A DNA stretch of 64,000 bases from Rhineura floridana. Taxonomy: Eukaryota > Chordata > Lepidosauria > Squamata > Rhineuridae. How positions within the stretch are numbered: the stretch's first letter is position 1; every line of letters begins with the position of its first letter. Made by a program: the position numbers and the translations under genes. This document shows, piece by piece, positions 32,333 to 43,330 of the stretch. The stretch spans positions 285,844,394-285,908,393 of the forward strand of contig NC_084480.1 of the NCBI RefSeq assembly GCF_030035675.1. Reading direction: 5' to 3'. The notes beneath the pieces are model-generated. The model saw nothing but the letters and a program-made list of their open reading frames with translations, was not told where the DNA came from and ran no database searches.

Positions 32333-32825
32333 TGATAATATATTTATTATTATTATTATTGGAATTAGAGTTTATCACCTGCCCTTCACCCAAAGGTCCC
32401 AGGGCAGGTTACAAAAGTTTTAAAACACATAATTAAAATCAACCTAAACAACATCACAGAAAATAGGAAGGGTTCTAAAAATATACATCTCAGATGTCTA
32501 AGGCGAGGATAAAGAAGTGTGTCTTCAGCATTCACTGAAAGTTGTACAATGAAGTTGCCAGATGCACCTCAGTGGGGAGGGAGTTCCATAGCTTAGGGGC
32601 TGCCACAAAGAATGCCCTCTCCCAGGCCATGCACACCCCTGAGCTTCTGAGAGCAGCAGAACTACCAAAAGTGCTGATCTGGACACCCAAGAGGGTCTGT
32701 AGGGAAGGAGGCAGTCTTTCAGATATTTGGGACCTAAGTCATTATAGGACTTTAAACACTAACATGAACTGGGCCCGGAAACAAACTGGCAACCAATGCA
32801 ACTGTTTTAAAACGGATTATATTAT
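32333..32825 (-). mobile_element. L2-type LINE 3' end
   Basis: A (ATT)n tail (32342-32361) is followed by CCTGCCCTTCACCCAAAGGT and the reversed C-terminal coding block (GGGAGTTCCATAGCTTAGGG, CCCTCTCCCAGGCCATGCAC). Same subfamily as 38692-39333. It is degraded. Confidence 0.75.
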
Positions 32826-32999
32826 AAAAAACTAAACGTGGATCTCATGTAGGTTGGGATTAAAGGTCGATCTCAGGTCCAAAATATTTGAAGAATTAGG
32901 CTACAACACCATCCCAGTTTCAGAGCTAGTCTGCATCCCTTTGCTCATAGTCAGCCTGTCACGCTATTAACTGAACCCCTCCTCAATCCTGTTATATTG

Positions 33000-33500
33000 T
33001 TGTGAGTTTGGGGATTGAAATGGATGGTTTCTATGCGTCCCCTTCCAGCCTCTGATTTGGAATTCTGTGCCTTGGGGTGAGAGGCTCGCATCTGCTGGTC
33101 AGATGAGTTTCTTTTGTTAAGCTAACAGAGTGGCCAGGTTTGTTAATGGGTCTACCAGGTGCCCAGCAATTGGTGACTGGGCCAGGAAGATACTTTTGTC
33201 ATTGAAACTCTTCAGGAGAACCCCCCCTCCTGGGGCCGAGGAGAGACTTGTGTTTTTAGTGTGTCTGGGAATGGCTGGGAACTGGAAGCAGGCAGAGAGA
33301 CTGGCTCTCTGCACCATGGCTTTAGGATGCCTTCTGTAACCCTGATGAAAAAGCTGGATATTGGACTGCTGATGCCTTGAACCCCTCCATCCTAAGCTCA
33401 GGTTGGAATGTGTGTAAATAAACTATATTTCATAAAGACACCACAGTCTCCGCTGACCTTCTTCCCAAGGAAACCAAACCCAGGGTGAGTGCAGGGACCT
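33000..33500 (+). mobile_element. Possible solo LTR or retroelement end
   Basis: GTAAATAAACTATATTTCAT, then AAAGACACCACAGTCTCCGC, looks like the polyadenylation and R-U5 part of an LTR. A G/C-rich upstream part lies at 33130-33340. I see no partner LTR and no clean target duplication, so the family and ends are uncertain. If it is an LTR, it is a lone fossil. Confidence 0.3.
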
Positions 33501-33764
33501 CAGGAAATCTCACCGCTCAGAGAATGGGGAGGTGCACAGCAATATTGATACTGCCCCTAGCCTCTGTCTGCTTCTCCGTAGCCATCAATTCCCTGCCTCT
33601 TCTGCATGCCTGGTACTTTCATCAGCTCCAAAGAATAATTTCTTATCTACAACACAGGGTGGATTGGCATATACCTTTCACAATCTGCATATTTTCCATA
33701 TGATACTGAATGTTGCATAAGAGTGCTACATGAAAAAGCACATACATATTACATAGTTATTATT

Positions 33765-34042
33765 CCCGAATTGTGGAACAGTCTCCCCGAAGAGGTACGC
33801 CTGGCGCCGACACTATTATCTTTTCGGCGCCAGGTTAAAACCTTTCTCTTCTCTGAGGCATTTTAATCTAAGTTATTTTGTAAATGTTGTAATTGTTATT
33901 TTAAATGATGTACTTTTATATTTGTTATATTGATCTTGTAATTTTATTATTGTATATGCTTCTATGTTTGCCGCCCAGAGAGCTGTTTGCTAGTCGGGCG
34001 GGATATAAGCTGAATAAATAAAATAAATAAATAAATAAATGT
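33765..34042 (+). mobile_element. L2-type LINE 3' end
   Basis: The coding end TTGTGGAACAGTCTCCCCGA, then GAGGTACGCCTGGCGCC, corresponds to WNSLPEEVRLAPT, the L2 C-terminus. The tail GTTTGCCGCCCAGAGAGCTG ends in AAATAAATAAAT (34015-34040). Confidence 0.8.
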
Positions 34043-34265
34043 GGGTGCTATATTGTGGCACATTACTTTACTCATGATATGCACATGTTTGGGTAAATTG
34101 CTTGCAGTCTTTTAGCTTAGAATAAAGACAACTAGGACAGCGAAGGTTTATAAGGGAACTAACAAAATGGAGAGACAGCTTTCCTCATTATACTAGAACC
34201 TTATTATACTATAACACAAGAACTGCAGGTTCATTACAGACTGCAGAAAATACTTCTTCCTACAT

Positions 34266-34325
34266 CATCACAGCACAATCCTACGCATGTCTACTCAGAA
34301 ATGCGTACAAGACTGCAGCCTTACA
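34266..34325. repeat. Palindromic ATCCTA-type MITE, short copy
   Basis: CACAGCACAATCCTACGCAT and TGTCTACTCAGAAATGCGTA face AAGACTGCAGCCTTA. This is a shortened family member. Confidence 0.55.
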
Positions 34326-34337
34326 CAATTTAGTGCT

Positions 34338-34460
34338 ACAAGACATAGGAAGCTGACTTATACTGAATCAATCCACCTCAATGTTGTCTACACTGACAGG
34401 CAGCAGCTCTCCATGGTTTCAGGCAGGATTCTGTCCCAGCCCTACCTGGAGATGCCAGGC
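34338..34460 (-). mobile_element. tRNA-derived SINE fragment
   Basis: GACATAGGAAGCTGACTTAT, TCAATGTTGTCTACACTGAC, AGGCAGCAGCTCTCCATGGT and CTACCTGGAGATGCCAGG match the body of the SINE at 15374-15513, in reverse. Confidence 0.7.
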
Positions 34461-34713
34461 TCATAGCCACTAATTTAGATAGGTTTTCAGAAGGACAGGT
34501 ATTTTGACTGCAGGTCTTTTGATTAATATTATCCATGATAGGTACATGGAATGTTAATGTTCAAATGAAGTACACGCTGAATATCTGATGTTGGACACAA
34601 ACACTGGGAGAGGGGTGTTCCCTTGCCCTGACACTGTACTATTAATTGTTGGTCTAATCCGGCACAGCAACTCTTAACTAACACAGGTAGTCTGTGCTAG
34701 GTTTTGTTTTAGA

Positions 34714-35139
34714 CTAGGGGCAGTGAATTTTTTCTGCCCAAAGGCCGCATTCCCTTGCAGCAAACCTCTGGAGCCACCTGCCCATTGTGGATGGGCCAGA
34801 GGTAAAAATGGCTGTGACCAGAGCCAAAAAGTGGGTGGTGAAACAGATGTGACTTTGAGCCTTTTTCAGTAAGATACATTCCAGTCCTGCAAAAAGGGAA
34901 TGGTTTCTAAATACCTCCCCCCTCCCCCCCATTTTTTCCTCCAGGCAAGCAAAAGAAAAGTATTAGAGTTCAGGGACACATTCCATCCAGGCAAAAGCAC
35001 TCAAGGAGAACATGAAATTGAGCCAGTGAGGAGCATGGCATGGGAGAGAGAATATGGCCCAAGGAGGTGGTGTAGCCTGGGTAGAGGCCTACAGTCCTGG
35101 GGGGCATTTGGCCCACAGATCTGAGGTTCCCCACCTCTC
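34714..35139. mobile_element. hAT-like non-autonomous element, degraded
   Basis: The right end CTGAGGTTCCCCACCTCTC mirrors the AGGGG(T/C)(A/G)G(T/G)GA left end near 34715. The interior, with GGCCGCATTCCCTTGCAG, resembles the family of 48914-49251. Target duplication not resolved. Confidence 0.4.
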
Positions 35140-35470
35140 TTTTAGACTGCACACCCACCTGGTCTACTGTATGAATAAGCTGCAATCAGTACAGGAATCA
35201 CCATTGTTGCCTGGTGGCTTGCAAGTGTCAGATGTGATGTGTCAACACACCTGCCATTCAAAAACACCCTATCTAGAAGTATCTTTATTGCAAATGTCAC
35301 TCAGATCAATTAGACAAATCGATACACACCCACCCATTTGCTGGTATTGGGTATCTATGGCACACATTGTCTGAAGTCCTATTTGGTATTAAATGTGGTA
35401 ATGATTAGGTATGTGGTTTTGATATGACTTCACTGATGTAAGTTGTTTTGATAACTTTTTATGGTGGTTG

Positions 35471-35695
35471 GATTTAAGACTTCTGAGACTTGCACTGTTT
35501 GTTAATATAAGTAAAGGTTTAAGTTTCTACAGAAAATGTGCAAGAGTTGTGTACTTTGTAACCTGCCTTGAGGATTTAAGACTTCTGAGACTTGCACTGT
35601 TTGTTAATATAAGGTTTAAGTTTCTACAGAAAATGTGCAAGAGTTGTGTACTTTGTAACCTGCCTTGAGGGCCTTTGGCCAAAAGGCAGGGTATA

Positions 35696-35727
<32 letters not shown>
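35471..35727 (+). repeat. Tandemly duplicated LINE-type tail with (AAT)n
   Basis: A segment of about 100 bp occurs twice head to tail (35471-35572 and 35573-35669), differing mainly by a 5-bp gap. The end CCTTTGGCCAAAAGGCAGGG, then TATAAATAA and (AAT)n to 35727, is a LINE 3' terminus. Confidence 0.8.
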
Positions 35728-35729
<2 letters not shown>

Positions 35730-35899
35730 TGTGTTCAGTTGTTTGCCCTGCATATAAAAGATTTCTGCCACAAATGGCTGTTGTGTCTTCCAGCTTTAAA
35801 CAGACTGGTGTAATGACTAGCCTTGAACAACTGCCAGACAGAATCCTCGGAGGACAAACCAGACACTCCTTAGGTCAAGGGTCTTGAGAAGCAGGTGGG

Positions 35900-36092
35900 G
35901 AACCAGTGCTGAGGATCCCCTTGATGGCCCCTCTGGTAAGAGACCTGCTGAAGAACTCTTGGAGCTGTCCAAGAAGGTGGAGCCACCCTCATTCCTCAAG
36001 AACACTGGCGCCAAAAGGCCCAGCCCCAAGAGCAATGACAAAGCATGCATCTACAGACCTAGAATCGTAGTGCAGCTCATAAGGAATCTGTG
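35900..36092 (+). CDS. Candidate terminal coding exon, gene unknown
   Basis: After a possible acceptor (GAGAAGCAG) the frame reads WGTSAEDPLDGPSGKRPAEE, LLELSKKVEPPSFLKNTGAK and RPSPKSNDKACIYRPRIVVQ, ending LIRNL and TGA at 36090-36092. Codon use and the absence of repeat character look like a host exon. It lies between the GARIN-family gene and ERICH5 on the same strand. It may be that gene's original last exon, but the phase of this acceptor does not fit the donors I can see in exon 10. No domain recognised. Confidence 0.4.
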
Positions 36093-36570
36093 AGTAAAGG
36101 GTCTACTCATGAGTAAGCAATCCCTGGAACTCCTTTACTACCAGCAGCTGGAGTTAGGGTGTAGTCTAGGAGACCACAGTACATAAGGTCTCCCTCTTGA
36201 GCCTTCTAGTTGCCGGAAACAACAGTCATCTGACTTCTTATTCTTTGCTCCTAGTTCCTCCCTCCTTGCTGAACTCACTGATATTGACCTGACTTTGCTT
36301 TTGGATGTTTTGAACCTAGACTGATTCTCTGTGCTAGAACTTGCCTTGTTGAGACCTTAGCTCCTCAGGGGAGCCCCTAGAGCACACCAATTGTCTCATT
36401 TAACCAGTATGCTTAGTACTTCATATTTATCTGCTGGTATGCTGCAAATTCCACCACTATTGCTTCATCTGATGTTAAACAGTTACCAGCATCACATGCT
36501 GTTCTACCTGATAAAAAACCCTTTTGAAATAGTCACAGAAGCAAACATTTATTTTGCTTTTTCAGTGCAC
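36093..36570. other. Intergenic, nothing recognised
   Basis: If the 35900 exon is real, its 3' UTR would lie here. No strong AATAAA is close by. Confidence 0.3.
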
Positions 36571-36652
36571 ATCTATACATGTCTACTCAGAAATATGCCC
36601 CACTGAGTTCAATGGGGCTTACCCACAGGTAAATGTGTATAGGACTGCAGCT
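36571..36652. repeat. Palindromic ATCCTA-type MITE copy
   Basis: ACATGTCTACTCAGAAATAT, GCCCCACTGAGTTCAATGGG and GCTTACCCACAGGTAAATGT, followed by GTATAGGACTGCAGC, match the family centre and one arm. Confidence 0.7.
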
Positions 36653-36907
36653 TCATTTAACTCCCCCACCCCCGATTTCAAAACTTATTTGTTTTACTTA
36701 CTCATAGTCTGTCCTGTTCCCTACTGTTTTGTGTGACAATTTCTTATTTAATTCCATAAAAGTGCAATCAAGGTTATGGTTTGAAGACACATGAGGCCAC
36801 CACCTTGTTGAAGCTAACCAGCTGTGGTTCTGGCAAGTATTCAACGAATGATTGCCTGACAACCACATGTCCACCATCTTGGATTCCATGACAGAAGGGA
36901 AAATATA

Positions 36908-37112
36908 AATTATTATTATTTATTATATTTATATCCCACCCTTCCTCCCAGTAGAAGCCCAGGGCAGCAAACAAAAACACTAAAAACATTATAAGTCATC
37001 ATACAAACAGACATTAAAACAAAACGTCTTTAAAAATATATTGAAACAAAACATCTCTAAAAATATTTTTGAAAAAAGCTTTAAAAAATCTTAAAAAGCA
37101 GTTCCAACACGG
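36908..37112 (-). mobile_element. CR1/L2-type LINE 3' end, untranslated tail
   Basis: TTATATTTATATCCCACCCT, then TCCTCCCAGTAGAAGCCCAG, followed by an A-rich stretch with repeated AAAACAAAAC. The same unit lies at 58935-59195. Confidence 0.7.
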
Positions 37113-37317
37113 GTGCAGACTGGGATAAGGTCTCTACTTAAAAGGCTCGTTGATAGAGTTTTTTTTTAATTAAATTATGTATAAATCTTGTTAAATGAAT
37201 AAATGTGAATTTAAGTAGGACCTATTAGGACTTGCATACTGGAGACATTTAAAACCATGTAAAATATTGAAAATGTGTAACTTATTTTTACTCATTGTGG
37301 TTCTCATTACCGTCAGG

Positions 37318-38305
37318 TTGTTGTTATGTGCCTTCAAGTCGATTACAACTTATGACAACCCTATGAATCAGTGACCTCCAACAGCATCTGTCGTGAACCC
37401 CCTTGTGTCTGTGGCTTCCTTTATGGAATCAATCCATCTCTTGTTTGGCTTTCCTCTTTGTCTACTCCCTTCTGTTTTTCCCAGCATTATTGTCTTTTCT
37501 AGTGAATCATATCTTCTCATTATGTGTCCAAAGTATGATAACCTTAGTTTCATCATTTTAGCTTCTAGTGACAGTTCTGGTTTAATTTGTTCTAACACCC
37601 AATTATTGGTCTTTTTCGCAGTCCATGGTATGCGCAAAGCTCTCCTCCAACACCACATTTCAAATGAGTTGATTTTTCTCTTACCCACTTTTTTCACTGT
37701 CCAAGGACCTTTTCTGGTTCTCTCACAGCTGCCCTTCCCAGTCCTAGCCTGATTTCTTGACTATTGTCTCCATTTTGGTTAATGACTGTGCCAATTTCAA
37801 TGTCCTCATTGTCAATTTTAAAGTTGCATAAATCTTCTGTTATTACTTTAGTCGTTCAGCTGTAGTCCTGCTTTTGTGCTTTCCTCTTTAACTTTCATCA
37901 GCATTCCTTTCAAATCATTACTGGTTTCTGCTAGTAGTATGGTATCGTCTGCATATCTTAAATTATTGATATTTCTCCCTCCAATTTTCACACCTCCTTC
38001 ATTTTGGTCCAATCCTGCTTTCCGTATATGTTCTGTGTACAGATTAAACAAATAGGGTGATAAAATACACCCGTCTCACACCCTTTCCAATTGGTTTCTC
38101 CATATTCTGTCCTTACAGTAAGTAGCCTCTTGTCCAGAGTTCTGGTTGCGCATGAGGACAATCAGATGCTGTGACACCCCCATTTCTTTTAAAACATTCC
38201 ATAGTTCTTCATGATCTACACAGTCAAAGGCTTTGCTGTAATCTATAAAGCACAGGGTGATTTTCTTCTGAAAGTAAAGAATGAAAAGAGGTTCCTTTGT
38301 CAATT
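37318..38305 (-). mobile_element. BovB (RTE) LINE, dead partial copy
   Basis: Several reverse-transcriptase blocks can be read in separate frames: CFIDYSKAFDCVDHEELWNV, GGRNINNLRYADDTILLAET (with YADD), and the C-terminal FEMWCWRRALRIPWTAKKTN with LEKTIMLGKTEGSRQRGKPN. The 3' end GTGCCTTCAAGTCGATTACA lies at 37328. The order is intact but the frames are interrupted and the 5' half is missing. Confidence 0.9.
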
Positions 38306-38411
38306 TTCATTGTATTTCATGATTCTCTTATCAGTCAACTTGGGTTGTACAATGAAAAGTGGGTATGACTTTTAACATACATACATACCTACCCACATTC
38401 TTGGGACACCC

Positions 38412-38470
38412 TGAGATAGCTAGTGTAGTACTGCAATTGGATTGTTAGAGCAAGACCTGGGTTCAAATTC
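38412..38470 (+). mobile_element. tRNA-derived SINE head fragment
   Basis: GATAGCTAGTGTAGTACTGC and GGTTCAAATTCCCACT resemble the A- and B-box of the Sauria-type SINE. The B-box is nearly intact. The rest is missing. Confidence 0.45.
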
Positions 38471-38691
38471 CCACTAAGAACACAATTCTAGCCCCCCCCC
38501 CCGATTTTGATGGCTGGGGGGCAGGGAAGAGTTAGGATGGTACATAGCTGCCTCTCTGCCAGCTGGGTAAGTTCCACTGTGGTGGAGACCCTATATATAG
38601 CCATAAATGGAAAGCTACCTAAAACAGTTTTCCAGCCAGCAATACAAAGCACCAAAATGGGATATGGAGCCAGTGGCTTTGCATCTGAATC

Positions 38692-39333
38692 TATAATTAT
38701 CATCATTAAATTTATTACCTGCCCTTCACTACAAGGTCCCAGGGCAGGTTACAACAATATAAAATATAGTATTAAAAACAGTTTAAAACATATTACATTA
38801 ACAATTAGAGAGGATCCTAAAAATATCTCTCTCAATTGTCAAAGGCCAGGGTAAGGAGGTATGTCTTCAGCATACTGTACTACAAAAGCTGTAAAATGAA
38901 GCTGCCAGACACACCTCTTATGGGGAGGGAATTCCACAACTTGGGGCTGCCATGGAGAATGCCCTCTCCCTGGCCACACACCTCCAACTTCTGAGGCAGG
39001 TGGAAATTCCAAGAGAGTCCCCTCCGCTGATCTCTGTAGCCAAGAGGGTGTGTAGGGAGGGAGGTGGTCTTTCAGATATTTGGAGCTTAAGTCCAAATAC
39101 GTAGGAACTTTGAATTGGGTCCGGAAACAAACTGGTAACTGATTCAGCTGTTTAAAAACTGGGATTGTATTATATCTAAATGGAACCAAAGCCAATAATC
39201 TGGCTGCTGCATTTTGGACCAGCTGACATTTCTGACCTGTCTTCAAGGGCAGCCCCCTGTACAGCACATTGCAATAATCCAATCTGGCTCTAAAGTCTGC
39301 AGATCTCATGAAGAGCCCAGTCTGATGGAGCAA
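38692..39333 (-). mobile_element. L2-type LINE 3' end
   Basis: The reversed coding end gives ARLDYCNVLYRGLPLKTGQK and CQLVQNAAARLLALVPF, the L2 C-terminal domain. The tail has CCTGCCCTTCACTACAAGG. The frame is broken after about 160 codons. Confidence 0.85.
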
Positions 39334-39425
39334 AATTGGACAGAACCACCCACCCCACTTCCACCACAGGATGCATAAGAGAACCTGTCACCCCACTCCT
39401 CCTTGTGCCCACTTAGGATTGCTCT

Positions 39426-39535
39426 GAGTGTCATGAAATTCACTGGGTAACATTGGGCCAGTCACCTAACCTTTCTCACAGGGTTGTGGTGAGGATAAAA
39501 TGGGTTGGGGAGGGGGAGGGGAAAGACCATGTATT
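39426..39535 (+). mobile_element. SINE 3' body fragment
   Basis: GAAATTCACTGGGTAACATT, GGGCCAGTCACCTAACC and CACAGGGTTGTGGTGAGGAT match the squamate tRNA-SINE body and tail. Confidence 0.55.
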
Positions 39536-39539
39536 TCAG

Positions 39540-40000
39540 GAGTTGCCAACCTCTTTGACCTAGAGGGCACATTTGGAATTTTGAGAAAGTTCATGGAATC
39601 ATACAATAGTACAATTGGAAGGGGCCTAAAAGACTATAAAGTCCAACCCCCTGTTCAATGCAGGAATCCAAGTTAAAGCATACCTGACAGGTGGCTGTCC
39701 AGCTGCCTCTTGAATGCCTCCAGTGTTGGAGAGCCCATCACCTCCCAAGGTAATTGGTTCCATTGTCACACTGCTCTAACAGTTACGTTCTTCATGATGT
39801 TCAGCTGAAATCTGGCTTCCTGTAACTTGAGCCCATTATTCCGTGTCCTGCACTCCAGGATGATCGAGAAGAGATCTATGAGAGAAGTTCCATGGGCACC
39901 TGTCACAAAATGGCTGCCATGGGGCCAGACCTAGCCAAAATGGCTGCCACATCCAAAAGTGCAGAAAAACAGAGAGCTACAAAATGGTAGTTATGCCCTC
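39540..40000 (+). mobile_element. hAT-like element interrupted by a CR1
   Basis: The left piece GAGTTGCCAACCTCTTTGAC, with GGCACATTTGGAATTTTGAG, and the right piece CACAAAATGGCTGCCATGGG, with CCAAAATGGCTGCCACAT, belong to one family. A CR1 end (39592-39880) lies between them. Outer termini are not resolved. Confidence 0.5.
39592..39880 (-). mobile_element. CR1 LINE 3' end
   Basis: GGAATCATACAATAGTACAA, GTCCAACCCCCTGTTCAATG, GGTGGCTGTCCAGCTGCCTC and CTTGAGCCCATTATTCCGTG are the well-known CR1 3' region in reverse. It is 5'-truncated and nested in the hAT-like element. Confidence 0.88.
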
Positions 40001-40254
40001 GCCACTCCACATCTGCTGCCCATCAATGGGAAAGCATTGGCTACTACTTCACCTTCTCAGAGAAGCTCTTTTCACTTTTTCTCTGTTCAGAAGAGATAGG
40101 AGGGTGTGTGTCCAATTCTGGCATCCAGTAAAATGAGGGCAAGTTTAAGACGGTATGTTTAATGTAGAACAGGATGAGCCAGTACAAACAGAAACTGAGC
40201 GGGAAAAGCAAATAGGCTCTGGTATATTAGGGATTTCTGAGAGGTTATTTACAG

Positions 40255-41849
40255 AGACCTTTTGCAGGTGTCATAGGAGGTACTGGCATATTACTAAATT
40301 ACAAATGGTACACTGTAATTTCGTTCTGTATGATATTTTATTTTGAAACACAGAAACTCAAAATCAATTATTGTAAGGTGGCATTGGTTCTATGTTGGGA
40401 AATGTTTGTAAGAAACATAAAAAACAAACATGTTGCTTGCGTAAGTATTGAACCCACAACCCATATTTGGTAGAGTCACCTTTCGCTGCAATAGCAGCTT
40501 TAAGTCTTTGGGGGTAGGTATGTACCAGCTTTGCACACAATGTCGGAGAGATTTTGGCCCATTCTTCTTGGCAGATTCACTCTAGGTCATTCAGGTTGGT
40601 GGGACGTTGTTTGTGGACCGCAATTTTCAAAGAGCGCCACAGATTCTCAATGGGATTGAGATCAGGACTTTGACTGGGCATTCACCTTTTTGTTCTTTTT
40701 CTTCTTGAGCCACTCCAATGTTGCCTTGGCCTTGTGCTTGGGATCACTGTCCTGCTGAAAAGTGAATTTCCTCCCAAGCTTCAGTTTTTTAGTGGACTGA
40801 AGCAGGTTCTCTTGCAGTATTTCCCTCCATCAATTCTTCCTTCAATTTTAACAAGATGCCCAGTCCCTGCTGATAAGAAGCATCCCCACAGCATGATGCT
40901 GCCACCACCATACTTCACTGTAGGGATGGTGTGTCTTGAGGCATGGGCAGTGTTAGGTTTGCATCACACATAGCACTTTTGAGTTTTGGCCAAAAATCTC
41001 TATCTTGGTCTCACTGACCACGAAACCTTTTCCCACATCGCAGCTGGGGCACTCTCATGCTTTCTGGCAAACTCCAGATGTGCTTTCAGATGGTGCTTTT
41101 TGAGTAACAGCTTCTTTCTTGCCACCCTCCCATACAGGCCAGTGTTATGCAGAGTTCTTGATATGGTTGACTGGTGCACCATTACTCCACTCCCAGCCAC
41201 TGAACTCTGTAGCTCCTTCAGAGTGATTGTTGGCCTCTCTGTGGCTTCTCACAAGCCTCCTTCTTGTTCAAGCGCTGAGTTTTGAAGAATGGCCTTTTCT
41301 TGGCAGTGCCTGGGTGGTGTGATACAGCTTCCACTTCCTCATTATTGATCCAACTGTGCCCACTGGGATATCCAAACACTTAGATATTAGTTTGTACCCT
41401 TTTCCTAATCTATGTATTTGTATTACATTATCTCTCACTTATGTAAAATGCTTTTTGGTTTTCATTTTCCTTCAGAACCGCAGCCTGACCATTGTTCCTT
41501 CAACAGTGGGGGTTTTATACTGACAATGTGACAGCAACTTTAATGGTTCACAGGTGGAGGCCAATGGTAAGGTAATTGTGTCCTTGACAGGGCAATTTCC
41601 TTCATCTGTGTAAACTGGGAGCTTCCACAGCACAGGGGTTGAATACTTATGTGAGCAACATGTTTCAGTTTTTTATGTTTCTTACAAACATTTCCCAACA
41701 TAAAACTAATGTCACCTTACAATAATTGATTTTGAGTTTCTGTATTTCAAAATAAAATATCATGCAGAATGAAATTATAATGCACCATTTGTAATTCAGT
41801 AATGTGAGAGTTTTAGTCAGGGGTCTGAATACTTTTGCAAGGCACTGTA
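40255..41849 (-). mobile_element. Tc1-like DNA transposon with long TIRs, dead
   Basis: TIRs of about 190-210 bp lie at roughly 40265-40460 and 41640-41847. Both contain AAACTCAAAATCAATTATTG or a near match, and CATTTCCCAACATA or its mirror. The right end reads TTTTGCAAGGCACTG followed by TA, the Tc1 terminus and target dinucleotide. The outermost left bases are eroded. Between them, on the - strand, lies a Tc1 transposase remnant: VHQSTISRTLHNTGLYGRVA, KHHLKAHLEFARKH and [20 protein letters not shown]. The first catalytic region reads WSV where WSDE is expected, owing to a one-base loss, so the gene is dead. Confidence 0.92.
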
Positions 41850-42549
41850 ACTGCTTCACTCGCATTCTGAGGGGCTGATTGGTGGGAGGGCAGTTGGTAA
41901 TTTTGGATATGACCTTATATCTTTAGATAGCAACCTTTATTAAGTCACTTACTTCAAAATAGGATGAGCCATCCGTGCTACGTTAGGGAGCCCTCCTGCT
42001 CATTCTGCTGAATAGGGTCCTGAATGCCTGCCCTAAAGTCCCACCCTGAAGGCACCACAAGCACCTTGATCTTCTTTAAGTGTTGGAATATATGGGGTTC
42101 AGCTCCAACTTGTGGATTGAGGCTGCATGGGGCTAAAGGCATAGCTAGAGAGGAGACCTCTTGGTTGTTAGGCTATACCTGTCCTTTGATCTCCTGCTGT
42201 CTCTTCCTTCCTGCTAGACTAATATGCAAGGGATGTTGATCTCAGTTTCTTCCCTCCTTCCAGTCTTCTTCTTTCTCGAGAAGGGAGCAGACATCTTTCC
42301 TTTGTCTCTCCTCTCAACCAGCATGAGGGCTAGCACTGGGACCAGTGCCGGCTGCTCCAACATAACTAGTTAGCTAGATATAGGACTCTTTCCTATCAAA
42401 CATGTACTTCCAGAATAAAGTAGTTCTTTCTTATTTTAAAGCTTAAAGCCTCTGTCTGACTAATTTGCAAGGAAGGTAGAATCTTAGCAAAGATTCAAAC
42501 ACACACACATAACCTCGCTCAATATTCTCCGGTCCGCTACGCAACTCAG
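41850..42549. other. Intergenic upstream of ERICH5
   Basis: No gene seen. A short (CA)n lies near 42510-42518. Confidence 0.35.
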
Positions 42550-43330
42550 CAGGGTCTTACAGGACATTGGGCCCAACGTCCTTTATTAAGGACCTCATGG
42601 GGTTGGGCGGGAGACAAGCCCGAAGTAAACTGGGGTGGTGGTGGCTCGCTAGTCCCTGCTGCTGCGCTATGAAAGCATCACCCAGAACTGGCGTGCCCCG
42701 TTGTGTCATCATCACCTCCTTGGCCGCCAGGCTCTCCCCGGGGCCGACCCTCCACGCGGCTCTCGTCCCGTTCCCGACGCGCCTGCGCTGTGCGCGCTTG
42801 TGACCCCGCTCCGTGGCAAAGAATGCTAAAAGTTTTGAAGCGAAACGTATTAGGCTGCCCCTGACTGCGCCGTTCTTATGGCAACCGAGCTCGAGCGATA
42901 AACACTCCCGCGGGAGCCTATGAGAGGGAAGTTCCTCGGCACGCGCGGCTCAGCTGGGGGCGGCTTTTTGAGCGCCTGGGAGAGGAGACACCTGCGCGCA
43001 TTCCCTTTGGCGGGAGGGGAGCGAGCTTCGCTTGACTTGTCCGTCGCTGCAGCCAAAGAGTCACCGGCGCGCCCAGTTTCTTGCCTGGCCGAGCGGGGAG
43101 TTGGGTCCGCACGCAAAATGGGGTGCTCGACCAGCGCTCAGACCCGGGTCAAAGATTGTAGCCGGCCGGCTCCCAAGTCTCCCGACGCCAACGGGCTGCA
43201 GAAACGCGGTGAGCGTCCCTTTTGGCTCCCCGTTATTTATTTGTTTATTACTATTATTACTTGGGAAAGCGGAGGAAGAAGGGGACGCGGGCTCACCACC
43301 GTTTGGAAAAGAAGTGCTTAAAATACCTGT
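42550..43330 (+). promoter_or_regulatory. CpG-rich promoter region of ERICH5
   Basis: GC content and CpG density rise sharply against AT-rich surroundings. GC-box-like GGGCGGG occurs near 42604. The ATG of exon 1 lies inside at 43118. There is no TATA box. This fits a CpG-island promoter; the exact start site cannot be read. Confidence 0.7.
43118..43208 (+). CDS. ERICH5: ERICH5 exon 1
   Basis: ATG in the context CAAAATGG. It encodes MGCSTSAQTRVKDCSRPAPK then SPDANGLQKR, with the donor GTGAGCG. A longer upstream open frame in the same phase exists (from about 42920), but the MGC start is the conserved one. Confidence 0.85.

Noticed and set aside
33130-33339. Host gene in the LTR-like region
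   Set aside because: The open frames overlap on both strands and lack splice sites. The poly(A)-region layout is better explained by a repeat.
42865-42890. RFX X-box in the ERICH5 promoter
   Set aside because: Only one half-site (ATGGCAAC) fits; the partner half does not match.
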